Source: Cytophagales bacterium
Lineage (GTDB): Bacteria > Bacteroidota > Bacteroidia > Cytophagales > Thermoflexibacteraceae
NCBI GenBank assembly: GCA_004294445.1
Contig: REAZ01000035.1
Location: forward strand, 1-38,393
Direction of reading: 5' to 3'
Length of the DNA: 38,393 nucleotides
The notes beneath the pieces were generated by a model. The model was not told the origin of the DNA. It saw only the letters and a program-made list of their open reading frames with translations, and searched no databases. A program made the position numbers and the translations under genes. The stretch's first letter is position 1. Each line of letters opens with the position of its first letter. Positions 1-7,376 of the stretch are shown one piece after another.

Positions 1-876
1 CTTTTTTTTATCATAAGTTGCCAAACATTAGCTCAGAAGGCAGATTCTTTGCGATATAAAATACAACAAATCATTGCCAATAAGAGTGCTGCTGTTGGTA
101 TTTCCATCGTTGGCAATGATGGAAAAGATACACTTTCGCTGAATAGCGAACGGCATTATCCGTTGCAAAGTGTATTCAAGTTCCATATTGCATTGGCAGT
201 TTTGTCCCAAATTGATAAAGGGAAGTTTTCCTTAGACCAAAAAATAGAAGTACAGAAAAAAGATTTATTGCCCAATTTGTGGAGTCCGCTACGAGAAGAA
301 AACCCTAACGGCGGAAGCTTTCCAATCTCAAAACTAATAGAATATGCAGTGTCAGTAAGCGACAATGTAGGCTGTGATGTTTTGCTTAGGCTTATTGGCG
401 GACCAAAAACGGTTGAGAAATATTTTAAGAAAAACAATATCAAGGACATATCAATAGAAATTAACGAAGAGAAAATGCAAGCAAATTGGGATTTGATGTT
501 TCAGAATTGGACGACACCCAAAGCGGCAAACGAAGCACTCATAAAATTTTACCACAACAAGGAAAAACTACTTTCCCAAGAAAGCTATGACTTTATTTGG
601 AAAGTAATGAAGGCAACAGAAACAGGAGCAAAAAGATTAAAAGGGCAACTGCCGAAAGGAACAACTGTTGCCCACAAAACAGGTTCATCAGGGACTAATA
701 AGTACGGTCTGACGGAAGCAGTAAACGACATAGGAATTGTGTTTTTGCCGAATGGAGCGTATTTTTTTATTAGCGTATTTGTAACAAATTCGAAAGAAAA
801 TGAAGAAACGAATGAAAAAATAATTGCCGACATTGCAAAAGCAACTTGGGACTATTTCAGAACAAAAACGAGGTAA
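1..876 (+). CDS. Class A (subclass A2, PER-like) beta-lactamase, 5' end cut by window edge
   Basis: This is a periplasmic serine hydrolase that opens beta-lactam rings. The reading frame is open from base 1 and begins inside a hydrophobic signal sequence (LFFIISC then QTLAQ), so the true start lies upstream of the window. Catalytic motifs are in order: SVFK (nucleophile Ser codon at 169), SDN (358-366), the omega-loop Glu in INEEKM (codon 466-468) and KTG (676-684). The segments around QNWTT and VAHKTGSSG resemble PER/VEB/CfxA-type enzymes, which in many Bacteroidota are chromosomal. The Cys in IISC could be a lipobox, making it a lipoprotein, but cleavage after TLA is equally possible. An internal TTG at 49 would discard the signal peptide and is not the start. 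The substrate range (cephalosporinase or extended spectrum) cannot be told from sequence. Confidence 0.93.
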   Translation, partial: LFFIISCQTLAQKADSLRYKIQQIIANKSAAVGISIVGNDGKDTLSLNSERHYPLQSVFKFHIALAVLSQIDKGKFSLDQKIEVQKKDLLPNLWSPLREENPNGGSFPISKLIEYAVSVSDNVGCDVLLRLIGGPKTVEKYFKKNNIKDISIEINEEKMQANWDLMFQNWTTPKAANEALIKFYHNKEKLLSQESYDFIWKVMKATETGAKRLKGQLPKGTTVAHKTGSSGTNKYGLTEAVNDIGIVFLPNGAYFFISVFVTNSKENEETNEKIIADIAKATWDYFRTKTR

Positions 877-918
877 AAAAAACGAATAACTTGAAAATAA
901 AAACGCAAATAAAATTCC

Positions 919-2199
919 ATGCCAAAGCTAATCCAATTCAGCAAATCTGTCAAATCTGTCATTTTTTGGTCGGTGATTTCTGCCGCCTTCATCGGACCTG
1001 GCACCGTAACTACTTGTGCTATTGCGGGGGCTACCTACGGGCTTGATTTGTTGTGGGCATTAACCTTTGCTACGGCAGCCTGTATCGTTTTGCAGGAAAC
1101 AGTCGCCCGCATCACGATTGCTTCGGGGCATAGCTTAGGCGAGGTAATAGCAATGCGTTATGCACGAAAAATCACTAAATATTTGGTAGCAGGAGCAATC
1201 GTTTTTGGTTGTGCTGCCTACCAAGCGGGTAATATCTTGGGGGCTGTGGCGGGCTTGGGGCTTATTTTTGATATTAATAATCAGTGGCTTACACTTATTG
1301 TAGTTGCTTTGGCATCTTTGGCATTGGGCTTAGGGAATACGAAGCACATTTCTCAATTTTTGGGTATCTTGGTCGCGCTCATGGGAGTCATGTTTATGAT
1401 AGTGGCTACTCGCTCAGATTTTTCATTTGCTCGTTTCTTTTCTGCGGCTCTTATTCCTTCTTTTCCAAACAATGCTGGTCTATTGGTTATTGGCTTGGTA
1501 GGCACTACCATCGTCCCTTACAATTTATTTTTAGGTTCGGGCATCGGCAAAGGGCAGGAAATAGGAGAAATGCGTATGGGCATCATTTTGGCAATATTGA
1601 TAGGAGGCTTTATTTCAATGGCTATTTTGGTAAGTGGCACCATCGTAAAAGGAGAATTTTCTTACAGCCTCATGTCAGAAGCCCTCAGCGAACAGTTAGG
1701 CACTTGGATGGGGTTTTTCTTTGCTGTAGGGCTTTTTTCGGCGGGTTTTACCTCAGCTATTACCGCACCTTTGGCGGCAAATATTACGGTTTTGAGTGTG
1801 GCAGATACAAATGACAAACACTATCATTATTACAAGTTTGTGTGGGTAGGCGTGATGTTAGTGGGCTTTATTTTTGGTATTTCGGGTGTAAAGCCAATTC
1901 CCATTATCATTTTGGCACAAGTGCTTAATGGGTTGGTTTTGCCTCTCATTACTATTTTTATCGTGCTGATAATCAATGACAAAAAAATTATTCCACAAAC
2001 TTATCGCAATACAATTTTTATGAACTTAGCATTGCTACTTGTGGTAGGTATTACTACTTTTTTGGGACTAAGCAACATAGAAAAAGGTGTGGTAAGTGCC
2101 TTGAACATCAATATTCCTTCGGAACTTAGCTTGTGGGTAATGAGCAGTATTTCGCTGACTGTTGTGCTGATATTGGGCGGGCTTACGTTGAGAAAGTAA
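919..2199 (+). CDS. Nramp-fold divalent metal transporter homologue with altered metal site
   Basis: This is a 426-residue inner-membrane protein with about eleven hydrophobic helices and the overall layout of the Nramp (MntH) family, including the stretch after helix 1 (LLWAL, VLQE, GHSLGEVI). In canonical Nramps, helix 1 carries DPGN and helix 6 carries MPH, and Asp, Asn and Met bind Mn or Fe. Here helix 1 reads GPGT (residues 26-29) and helix 6 reads VPY (199-201), so all three side-chain ligands are replaced. The cation preference is therefore uncertain: it may be an Nramp-related carrier for another ion. It starts 42 bases after the beta-lactamase stop with no clear promoter between them, so co-transcription is possible. 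The end of the gene abuts a convergent receptor gene. Confidence 0.85.
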   Translation: MPKLIQFSKSVKSVIFWSVISAAFIGPGTVTTCAIAGATYGLDLLWALTFATAACIVLQETVARITIASGHSLGEVIAMRYARKITKYLVAGAIVFGCAAYQAGNILGAVAGLGLIFDINNQWLTLIVVALASLALGLGNTKHISQFLGILVALMGVMFMIVATRSDFSFARFFSAALIPSFPNNAGLLVIGLVGTTIVPYNLFLGSGIGKGQEIGEMRMGIILAILIGGFISMAILVSGTIVKGEFSYSLMSEALSEQLGTWMGFFFAVGLFSAGFTSAITAPLAANITVLSVADTNDKHYHYYKFVWVGVMLVGFIFGISGVKPIPIIILAQVLNGLVLPLITIFIVLIINDKKIIPQTYRNTIFMNLALLLVVGITTFLGLSNIEKGVVSALNINIPSELSLWVMSSISLTVVLILGGLTLRK

Positions 2200-2201
2200 C
2201 T

Positions 2202-3416
2202 TCATATTTGCCCCTGTTTCCTTCGCATTTGCAAAGAAACAGTTGCCAAAGAAACAAAAGCAATAAAGCCAATTTCAAAGCCATAAGAGCCTAAAAATGA
2301 ATTAGTTTCTATAATTTCGAAGAACCTAAAAAAGGTAAGCAATACACCAATAAAGAATAAATAACTTGCCGTAACGAAATATTTATTTTCTTTTTCGCCT
2401 CGCAATATTTCATAAACACTGATGAGGAATAAAGCCAAGACATTGAACAAACCAATGCAAGTAGCGGTAGAAATTATCCAACTCGACGGGTTAAAAAGCG
2501 TGATGATGAAAGCTACAGAGCTTATGACAATATTAAAAACAATGAGCCTATAAAAAAACCTTTCAATAGCTTTGTTCAAAAGTCTGTAACCAAACAAGGA
2601 CAGCAGAATTACAAAAACGAGTATGAACATCGGCAATGCCCGATTTTCCCACCAAGGCACGCCCGCCCACAGATAAATATAGCTGTGTCCATTAATTCTG
2701 ACAATAATAAATATTCCAATTGCAATAACGGCTATGAATAAATTATAAATTACCTTTTTGTATAAAAAAGCAAAAATCAAATTTATTCCCAAAATAGCGG
2801 CTAATAACCCATATAAAATACCAAAACCCATTTGCTCGTTGAGTGCCGTTTTTATGAAAGTTTCCCGCTCATAGAGTATAGGATAGACCGTCATCATGTC
2901 AGAAGTAGTAATCTTAAGGTAGTAGGTATTTGTTTGGCTTGGCATTGGTTTAATATCAAAAACATACGTCCGATACGCAAAAAGCCGCTTCCGCAGCGGG
3001 TAATGCCCGCCTGTAACCTGCCCATGCCACGCCCCGTCGGAGTAATGGTAAAACTCTATTTGGTCTAAGAGTGGCGACTTTATTTCTAAAAAAAATTCTT
3101 TGTTTGACAAAGCCTTTTCTATATTTACCTCAAACTTGAGCCAGACGGTTTTTTCAGAATAATTGAAATTAATGAAATCAAAGTTCAGAATATGTCGTTT
3201 GTAAGGTATTTCGCTAAAAGACTGTTTTGAAATTTCATCAATACCCAAAGCAAGCGTATGCCTATCAATGAAATAGGAGAAATGCTCACTTATGCGTTTT
3301 TCAGCAAAGTCGTCTGATATGCTCAAAGGAACATGATGAGCATAAGAAAAATGGGTAAACATGCTAAAATAAATAAAAAATATGATTTTTTTTAGCTTAA
3401 AGTGGGAAAATAGCAT
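2202..3416 (-). CDS. 7TMR-DISM receptor without output domain
   Basis: This is a 404-residue membrane protein. A signal peptide (cleavage near SYA, residue 26) is followed by about 150 residues of periplasmic beta-rich domain resembling the 7TMR-DISM extracellular type 2 module (WLKFEV, FFLEIKSPLLDQIEFY), then seven hydrophobic helices from about residue 195 to 395. In this family the seven-helix block is normally followed by a histidine kinase, GGDEF, cyclase or phosphatase domain. Here the protein stops about ten residues after helix 7 (MRRKQGQI). It probably senses a periplasmic ligand, perhaps a carbohydrate, and must signal through a separate partner or have lost its effector. Start: ATG at 3416 in front of a good signal peptide. 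Its 3' end meets the Nramp gene with a 2-base gap. Confidence 0.8.
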   Translation of the reverse strand: MLFSHFKLKKIIFFIYFSMFTHFSYAHHVPLSISDDFAEKRISEHFSYFIDRHTLALGIDEISKQSFSEIPYKRHILNFDFINFNYSEKTVWLKFEVNIEKALSNKEFFLEIKSPLLDQIEFYHYSDGAWHGQVTGGHYPLRKRLFAYRTYVFDIKPMPSQTNTYYLKITTSDMMTVYPILYERETFIKTALNEQMGFGILYGLLAAILGINLIFAFLYKKVIYNLFIAVIAIGIFIIVRINGHSYIYLWAGVPWWENRALPMFILVFVILLSLFGYRLLNKAIERFFYRLIVFNIVISSVAFIITLFNPSSWIISTATCIGLFNVLALFLISVYEILRGEKENKYFVTASYLFFIGVLLTFFRFFEIIETNSFLGSYGFEIGFIAFVSLATVSLQMRRKQGQI

Positions 3417-3502
3417 GATGTTAGATTAATTTGCAGTGTCAAATTAATGAAAAAATATTGATTATCTATAAAGATGAAAGAAAAAAAATATTATATAAAA
3501 AG

Positions 3503-4417
3503 ATGCAAATACCCAAAGACCATTTAAAGCTACACTTTATTATCATATTAAATAGCTTTGTACCATTGATACTCAACAAGATAGAGTTATTAGACCCCGA
3601 AGTTATCGTTCTCTATCGTATGCTTACGGCATTTGTGTTACTTGGTCTATTTCTATATTTTAAGAAAGAAAAAATTATTCAGCACGGCAAGGAAGCTGTT
3701 ATCCTACTATCGAGTGGCTTGCTGTTAGCTGCTTACTGGGGCTTTCTGATTCTATCGGTCAAAGTAGGCAATGTTTCGGTGGCATTGGTTGGCATGGCTA
3801 CTACTTCCCTCTGGATTAGCTTTATAGAGCCTACCTTTTTTGGAGTCAAGGCAAAACCTTTCCAAAGTTTGATTGGCATCAACGCTATCATTGGGATTTA
3901 TGTCATTTTTCAGTCCGACTTCGAGTACGGTCAGGGGCTTGCTTTTGGCTTAGTAGGCTCCTTTTTTAGCGCAATGGTAACGATTATCTCTTCTCAACTA
4001 AGCAAACGGCACAAACCTATGGTCGTTACTCTTTACCAGATGCTTGGCGGCTGGATAGGCATGACTTTTTTCCTTATTATCTACTCAAGTTTTATTGCCA
4101 AAGAATCCGTAAATATGAAGCCTTCTTGGAGTGATGCCGCTTTAATCTTGGGCTTAGTGCTGGTATTTTCTATCTACGCCTACACAGTTTTTATCGAGAT
4201 TACCAAAACCATTTCTCCTTTTACGGTTTCCCTTGTCAGTAATTTGTCTCCGATTTACGGAATTTTGTTTGCCGTAACTTTTACCGAAGAAGCAAAAACT
4301 ATGAGTAATGGATTTATTGCAGGAGCTATTATGCTACTACTTTCTGTTTTTGCTTACCCAATCCTGATGTACTACCTCAATAGAGCGCAGAAAGCCAAAG
4401 ACACTCCCTCAGCCTGA
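3503..4417 (+). CDS. EamA/DMT-family permease
   Basis: This is a 304-residue inner-membrane protein with ten predicted helices in two five-helix halves, the drug/metabolite transporter (EamA, RhaT-like) arrangement. The second half begins near GLVGSFFSAMVTIIS. Members export or import amino acids, sugars or other metabolites, and the substrate cannot be read here. A TTG at 3431 would add 24 residues rich in Lys and Ile without family character, so the ATG at 3503 (MQIPKDHLKL) is preferred. The gene diverges from the 7TMR gene, with only 86 bases between the two starts to hold both promoters. A weak TTAATTTG at 3426-3433 could be its -7 element. Confidence 0.82.
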   Translation: MQIPKDHLKLHFIIILNSFVPLILNKIELLDPEVIVLYRMLTAFVLLGLFLYFKKEKIIQHGKEAVILLSSGLLLAAYWGFLILSVKVGNVSVALVGMATTSLWISFIEPTFFGVKAKPFQSLIGINAIIGIYVIFQSDFEYGQGLAFGLVGSFFSAMVTIISSQLSKRHKPMVVTLYQMLGGWIGMTFFLIIYSSFIAKESVNMKPSWSDAALILGLVLVFSIYAYTVFIEITKTISPFTVSLVSNLSPIYGILFAVTFTEEAKTMSNGFIAGAIMLLLSVFAYPILMYYLNRAQKAKDTPSA

Positions 4418-4439
4418 CTAAACGCAAAACTTATTTAGC

Positions 4440-4610
4440 CTATTTCTGTTGCAGTGCCTCTATTTGCTTGTTTATTTGCTCTGCCTCTTCCATTTTTTTA
4501 TCGCCTGCTGCTCGGTTAGTTTGCCAAAGCGTGTGGGCTTCTTTCATGAGTTTTGCGTACTGCTCGCTTAACTTTTCTATCTCTGTTTTTTTCTTAAATA
4601 GTCCAAACAT
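4440..4610 (-). CDS. Lacal_2735-type small coiled-coil protein
   Basis: This is a 56-residue highly charged protein starting MFGLFKKKTEIEKL and ending EALQQK. It is predicted to be one long helix with heptad-like spacing, and the central TNRAAGDKK block matches my memory of the small 'Lacal_2735 family' proteins found across Bacteroidota, whose function is unknown. The N-terminal MFGLFKKK could be a short membrane-associating amphipathic patch. It converges with the EamA gene, leaving 22 bases between the stops. It may act as an adaptor or stress protein, but nothing in the sequence proves that. Confidence 0.75.
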   Translation of the reverse strand: MFGLFKKKTEIEKLSEQYAKLMKEAHTLWQTNRAAGDKKMEEAEQINKQIEALQQK

Positions 4611-4757
4611 ATTTATATTGTTTTTTTGAATGACCTACCTATAATACTTCGTGTTCGGGTATTTTGTTATAATAAAAATGAGATGCGGTGTGTGTGTAAG
4701 CACAAAAAAGTTACGAAAAAAACCAAATATGATATTTTTTTTGTGTAGCAAGCATAA

Positions 4758-4791
4758 TTTGTTATTAAAATAAAAAACTTTCTTATCTTTG
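4758..4791 (+). promoter_or_regulatory. Bacteroidota-type promoter for the COX24-like/rng transcript
   Basis: TTTG at 4758-4761 and TATCTTTG at 4784-4791 (consensus TAnnTTTG) are separated by 22 bases, close to the usual 19-21. Transcription should begin near 4798, giving a leader of roughly 125 bases before the ATG at 4925. That leader contains short dyads (GCTAT/ATAGC near 4795, TATCA/TGATA near 4850). The rest of the gap from 4611 to 4757 shows no gene I can support. Confidence 0.65.
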
Positions 4792-4924
4792 CAAGCTATT
4801 GTAAGTAGTATAGCTACAAGATAGTGATAATAAGCCATTTATGGAAGGTCTATCAGCATTAAAATTGATAGCTCAGAAGATAAAAATCTAAATTATTTGT
4901 TTCATCATTTAAATTATTAGGGTT

Positions 4925-5020
4925 ATGCCTTGCGGAAAAAAAAGAAAAAGACATAAAATCGCTACGCACAAAAGAAAAAAGCGTTTGAGAAAGAACCGTC
5001 ATAAAAAGAAAGCTCGTTAG
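4925..5020 (+). CDS. AURKAIP1/COX24-domain small basic protein, likely ribosomal
   Basis: This is a 31-residue protein, MPCGKKRKRHKIATHKRKK followed by a second Lys/Arg run ending HKKKAR. It is almost entirely Lys, Arg and His. The KRxRHKxxTHKRxKR core is that of the AURKAIP1/COX24 domain. The eukaryotic relatives are mitochondrial small-subunit ribosomal proteins (mS38), and the Bacteroidota versions are annotated as short stand-alone proteins. I infer that it binds rRNA. It lies downstream of a well-formed TAnnTTTG promoter and just ahead of rng, which fits a shared role in ribosome maturation or RNA processing. It is easily missed because of its length. Confidence 0.8.
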   Translation: MPCGKKRKRHKIATHKRKKRLRKNRHKKKAR

Positions 5021-5048
5021 TAAATAAGTAGCCTTTCTAATCAAAGCC

Positions 5049-5094
5049 TTTACCGCCAAAGAAAATACAAAATGTATCATTTCTTGGCGGTAAA
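5049..5094 (+). promoter_or_regulatory. Long hairpin between the COX24-like gene and rng
   Basis: An 11-bp arm TTTACCGCCAA (5049-5059) pairs perfectly with TTGGCGGTAAA (5084-5094). Inside it, GAAA/TTTC and ATAC/GTAT extend the stem with one- and two-base bulges around an AAAAT loop. It is followed by ATTATTTTAAAAC rather than a clean U-run, and lies 24 bases before the rng TTG start. It could be a weak terminator for the small gene, or a leader structure through which RNase G controls its own mRNA, as the RNase E leader does in Escherichia coli. Confidence 0.7.
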
Positions 5095-5118
5095 ATTATT
5101 TTAAAACTATCTGAAATA

Positions 5119-6672
5119 TTGAGTAACGAACTGATTATCAACGTAACTCAAAATGGCGGTCGGATAGCACTTTTACGAGATAAGAACCTCGTCGAGTTTC
5201 ATCAGGAAAGCACTGATGATAGCTTTGTGGTCGGTGATATTTTTTTGGGAACGGTGAAGCGAATAGTTCCGGGACTTAATGCAGCATTTGTCGATATCGG
5301 ATACGAAAAAGACGCTTTTTTGCATTATTTGGACTTAGGACCTAATATTCGCTCTCTTAACAAATTTATTAAACTACAGCAGGGGAAAAAGTCGCCTAAT
5401 GTGAAGGTGGCTGAATTTAAAATGGAGCCTCAGATAGACAAACTTGGCAAAATTACTGATGTACTCAAAACAAATCAGCAGATTCTTGTTCAAGTAGTCA
5501 AAGAGCCTATTTCTACAAAAGGACCTCGTTTATCATGCGAATTATCGCTGGCGGGCAGATATATCGTACTTGTTCCTTTTGCCAACTCTGTAAGTGTTTC
5601 TAAAAAAATACCCGATAATGCAGAACGCAAACGCCTTGTAAGGTTACTCTCCTCAATAAAACCCGATAATTTTGGGGTGATAGTGAGGACTGTAGCAGAA
5701 GGCAAAGACGTAGCAGAACTTGACAAGGACTTAACCGAACTTGTGGCGAGCTGGGACAATGGAATTGTGAAAATGCCCAGTGCAAAGCCGCGAGATAAGG
5801 TGATTGGCGAAATGAACAGAGCAAACTCGCTACTGCGCGATATGCTCAATGAGTCTTTTGATATGATTACAGTAGATGACAAAGCCATCTACGAGGAAAT
5901 CAGGGACTACATCAAGAACATTGCACCAGACAAAGAAAAAATCGTAAAATACTATACGGGCAAAGCCAAAGTTTTTGAGGCTTATGGAATTGAGAAACAA
6001 CTCAAAATGCTCTTTGGGCAAACCGTAAGTTTGGCAAATGGTGGTTATTTGGTGATAGAACATACAGAAGCACTTCATGTGATTGATGTAAACAGTGGAA
6101 ATAAATCATCGACTGAAACTGACCAAGAAACCACAGCGTTCAATGTGAACATGGAAGCCGCTGCCGAAATTGCAAGACAACTGCGACTTAGGGATATGGG
6201 CGGAATTATCGTAATCGACTTTATTGATATGAAAAATCCTGAGCATAAGCGGTTGCTATATGAGCAGGTGAAAAAAGAAATGAGAACAGAAAGGGCGAAA
6301 CATACTGTTATCCCTCTGAGCAAGTTTGGGCTAATGCAAATTACTCGCCAGCGCGTAAGACCCGAACTTAATATTGCAACGGTGGAAAAATGTCCTTCTT
6401 GCAACGGCACAGGAAAGATTACAGCAGCTATCTCTGTTTCTGACCATTTGGAGTCAAAATTAGACTATATTTTGACCAAGCAAAACGAATCGGGTATTGT
6501 GCTTATCGTACACCCTTACTTACACGCCTATTTTACAAAAGGCATTTTTTCTATCCGATTCAACTGGTTTTTAAAGTACCGAAAATGGATTAAAGTGGAA
6601 AAGGATTCTTCTCTGGGCATTACAGAATTTCACTTTAAAAATGCACAAGAACAGTTAATAGAAGTGCAGTAA
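5119..6672 (+). CDS. rng: Ribonuclease G/E family endoribonuclease
   Basis: This single-strand-specific endoribonuclease takes part in rRNA 5'-end maturation and mRNA decay. The 517-residue protein has an N-terminal S1 RNA-binding domain (about 37-125), the catalytic Asp pair Asp323 (VIDVNSGN) and Asp367 (IVIDFID), which bind Mg in RNase E, and the CPSC zinc-link motif at 425-428. It is RNase G-sized, without the long degradosome scaffold of E. coli RNase E. The start is TTG at 5119 (SNELIINVTQ): the frame is open from 5041 but offers no ATG or GTG upstream, and related proteins begin with the same sequence. A rare start codon and the hairpin just upstream suggest low, controlled translation. 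It ends at a strong terminator. Confidence 0.93.
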   Translation: MSNELIINVTQNGGRIALLRDKNLVEFHQESTDDSFVVGDIFLGTVKRIVPGLNAAFVDIGYEKDAFLHYLDLGPNIRSLNKFIKLQQGKKSPNVKVAEFKMEPQIDKLGKITDVLKTNQQILVQVVKEPISTKGPRLSCELSLAGRYIVLVPFANSVSVSKKIPDNAERKRLVRLLSSIKPDNFGVIVRTVAEGKDVAELDKDLTELVASWDNGIVKMPSAKPRDKVIGEMNRANSLLRDMLNESFDMITVDDKAIYEEIRDYIKNIAPDKEKIVKYYTGKAKVFEAYGIEKQLKMLFGQTVSLANGGYLVIEHTEALHVIDVNSGNKSSTETDQETTAFNVNMEAAAEIARQLRLRDMGGIIVIDFIDMKNPEHKRLLYEQVKKEMRTERAKHTVIPLSKFGLMQITRQRVRPELNIATVEKCPSCNGTGKITAAISVSDHLESKLDYILTKQNESGIVLIVHPYLHAYFTKGIFSIRFNWFLKYRKWIKVEKDSSLGITEFHFKNAQEQLIEVQ

Positions 6673-6699
6673 GAACAACGGTGCTTGGAAAAGTTTTTG

Positions 6700-6748
6700 C
6701 AAGACTCCTCTCTGCTCATAAAGCAAGAGAGGAGTCTTGTTTTTTTTA
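6700..6748 (+). terminator. Intrinsic terminator of rng
   Basis: A perfect 14-bp stem CAAGACTCCTCTCT (6700-6713) with AGAGAGGAGTCTTG (6726-6739) is followed by nine T residues. It ends the rng transcript and sits between convergent genes. Read on the other strand it lacks a downstream T-run, so it is mainly one-directional. Confidence 0.95.
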
Positions 6749-7183
6749 CTCTGCTAATACTCCGTCTTCTATGATATAAAACAAATGGTCGGGGTTGGCA
6801 AAGTTGAGTTTCAAAGTACCCGTAATGGTAATTGGCTTTTCTGTAGATTTAAGTGGCTTTTTGACAGTAACCTCTATTACGCTTTCTGGTCCCGCCTTTC
6901 CGCAGTAAAAGCAAGCATCGAAGGGGAAGGCTGAAAGCAAGAAAAACGAATGTTTGGGCTTTTGCTCCAAAGGAATAAGAAAACCTTTGATAGTGATTTT
7001 TTTCCCATTGAGTGCTTGTATCTTGTCGTTGTAGGTAGGCTTGAAAACAGACTTCCAATCTCCATATTGCACTTTGAAAAGAGTAGCCCAAAGGTCGTTA
7101 TCACTTTGTGTATAAGCCAAAAAAGGTAGCAAGGTGAGCAAACAAGCAGCTGCCCAATAGTTAATTTTCATCTTTTTTTTCAT
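6746..7183 (-). CDS. Secreted DUF3299-like protein
   Basis: This is a 145-residue exported protein. After MKKKMKINYW there is a hydrophobic segment with likely cleavage after AYT. The mature part contains W..L, the phrase LNGKKITIKGFLIPL, LLSAFPFDACFYCG and GPESVIEV, an arrangement I associate with DUF3299-type small secreted proteins. The CFYC pair may bind metal or form a disulphide. The function is unknown. The start was placed at 7183: the frame runs on to 7294, but those 37 extra residues are basic, precede a normal signal peptide and overlap the likely promoter at 7292-7299. A second Met at 7171 is also possible. Confidence 0.7.
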   Translation of the reverse strand: MKKKMKINYWAAACLLTLLPFLAYTQSDNDLWATLFKVQYGDWKSVFKPTYNDKIQALNGKKITIKGFLIPLEQKPKHSFFLLSAFPFDACFYCGKAGPESVIEVTVKKPLKSTEKPITITGTLKLNFANPDHLFYIIEDGVLAE

Positions 7184-7291
7184 CAATTTTTTGTATTTTC
7201 TATGTTTTTTATTCGCCTTACCCCCAATTTGTTTGACAACTTTTATGGCTTTGGAATAGCTTAAAACGGCTTTTTGGGTAAAAATAAAGAA

Positions 7292-7299
7292 CAAAGATA
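7292..7299 (-). promoter_or_regulatory. -7 element TATCTTTG for the DUF3299-like gene
   Basis: The plus-strand CAAAGATA at 7292-7299 reads TATCTTTG on the minus strand. Transcription would start near 7285 with a leader of about 100 bases. I see no clear TTTG at -33. Confidence 0.5.
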
Positions 7300-7341
7300 A
7301 GAAAATAGCACTTTTAAAATAGGAATTTCATGCTTTTAACC

Positions 7342-7349
7342 TACCTTTG
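7342..7349 (+). promoter_or_regulatory. -7 element TACCTTTG for pyrG
   Basis: TACCTTTG at 7342-7349 matches TAnnTTTG exactly. It places the transcript start near 7356, about 20 bases before the GTG at 7377. It also covers the in-frame TTG at 7347, which therefore cannot be a translation start. A -33 TTTG is not evident. Confidence 0.6.
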
Positions 7350-7376
7350 CACCCAAATTCTAATCTTTTCAAACTT

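Noticed and set aside
1284..1814. 176-residue open frame on the plus strand
   Set aside because: It lies wholly inside the Nramp-like gene in another frame, has no family character and is rich in Cys, Tyr, Arg and His typical of shadow translation.
4635..4838. 67-residue minus-strand open frame
   Set aside because: It crosses the plus-strand promoter at 4758-4791, its sequence is unstructured and AT-driven, and nothing in it recalls a family.
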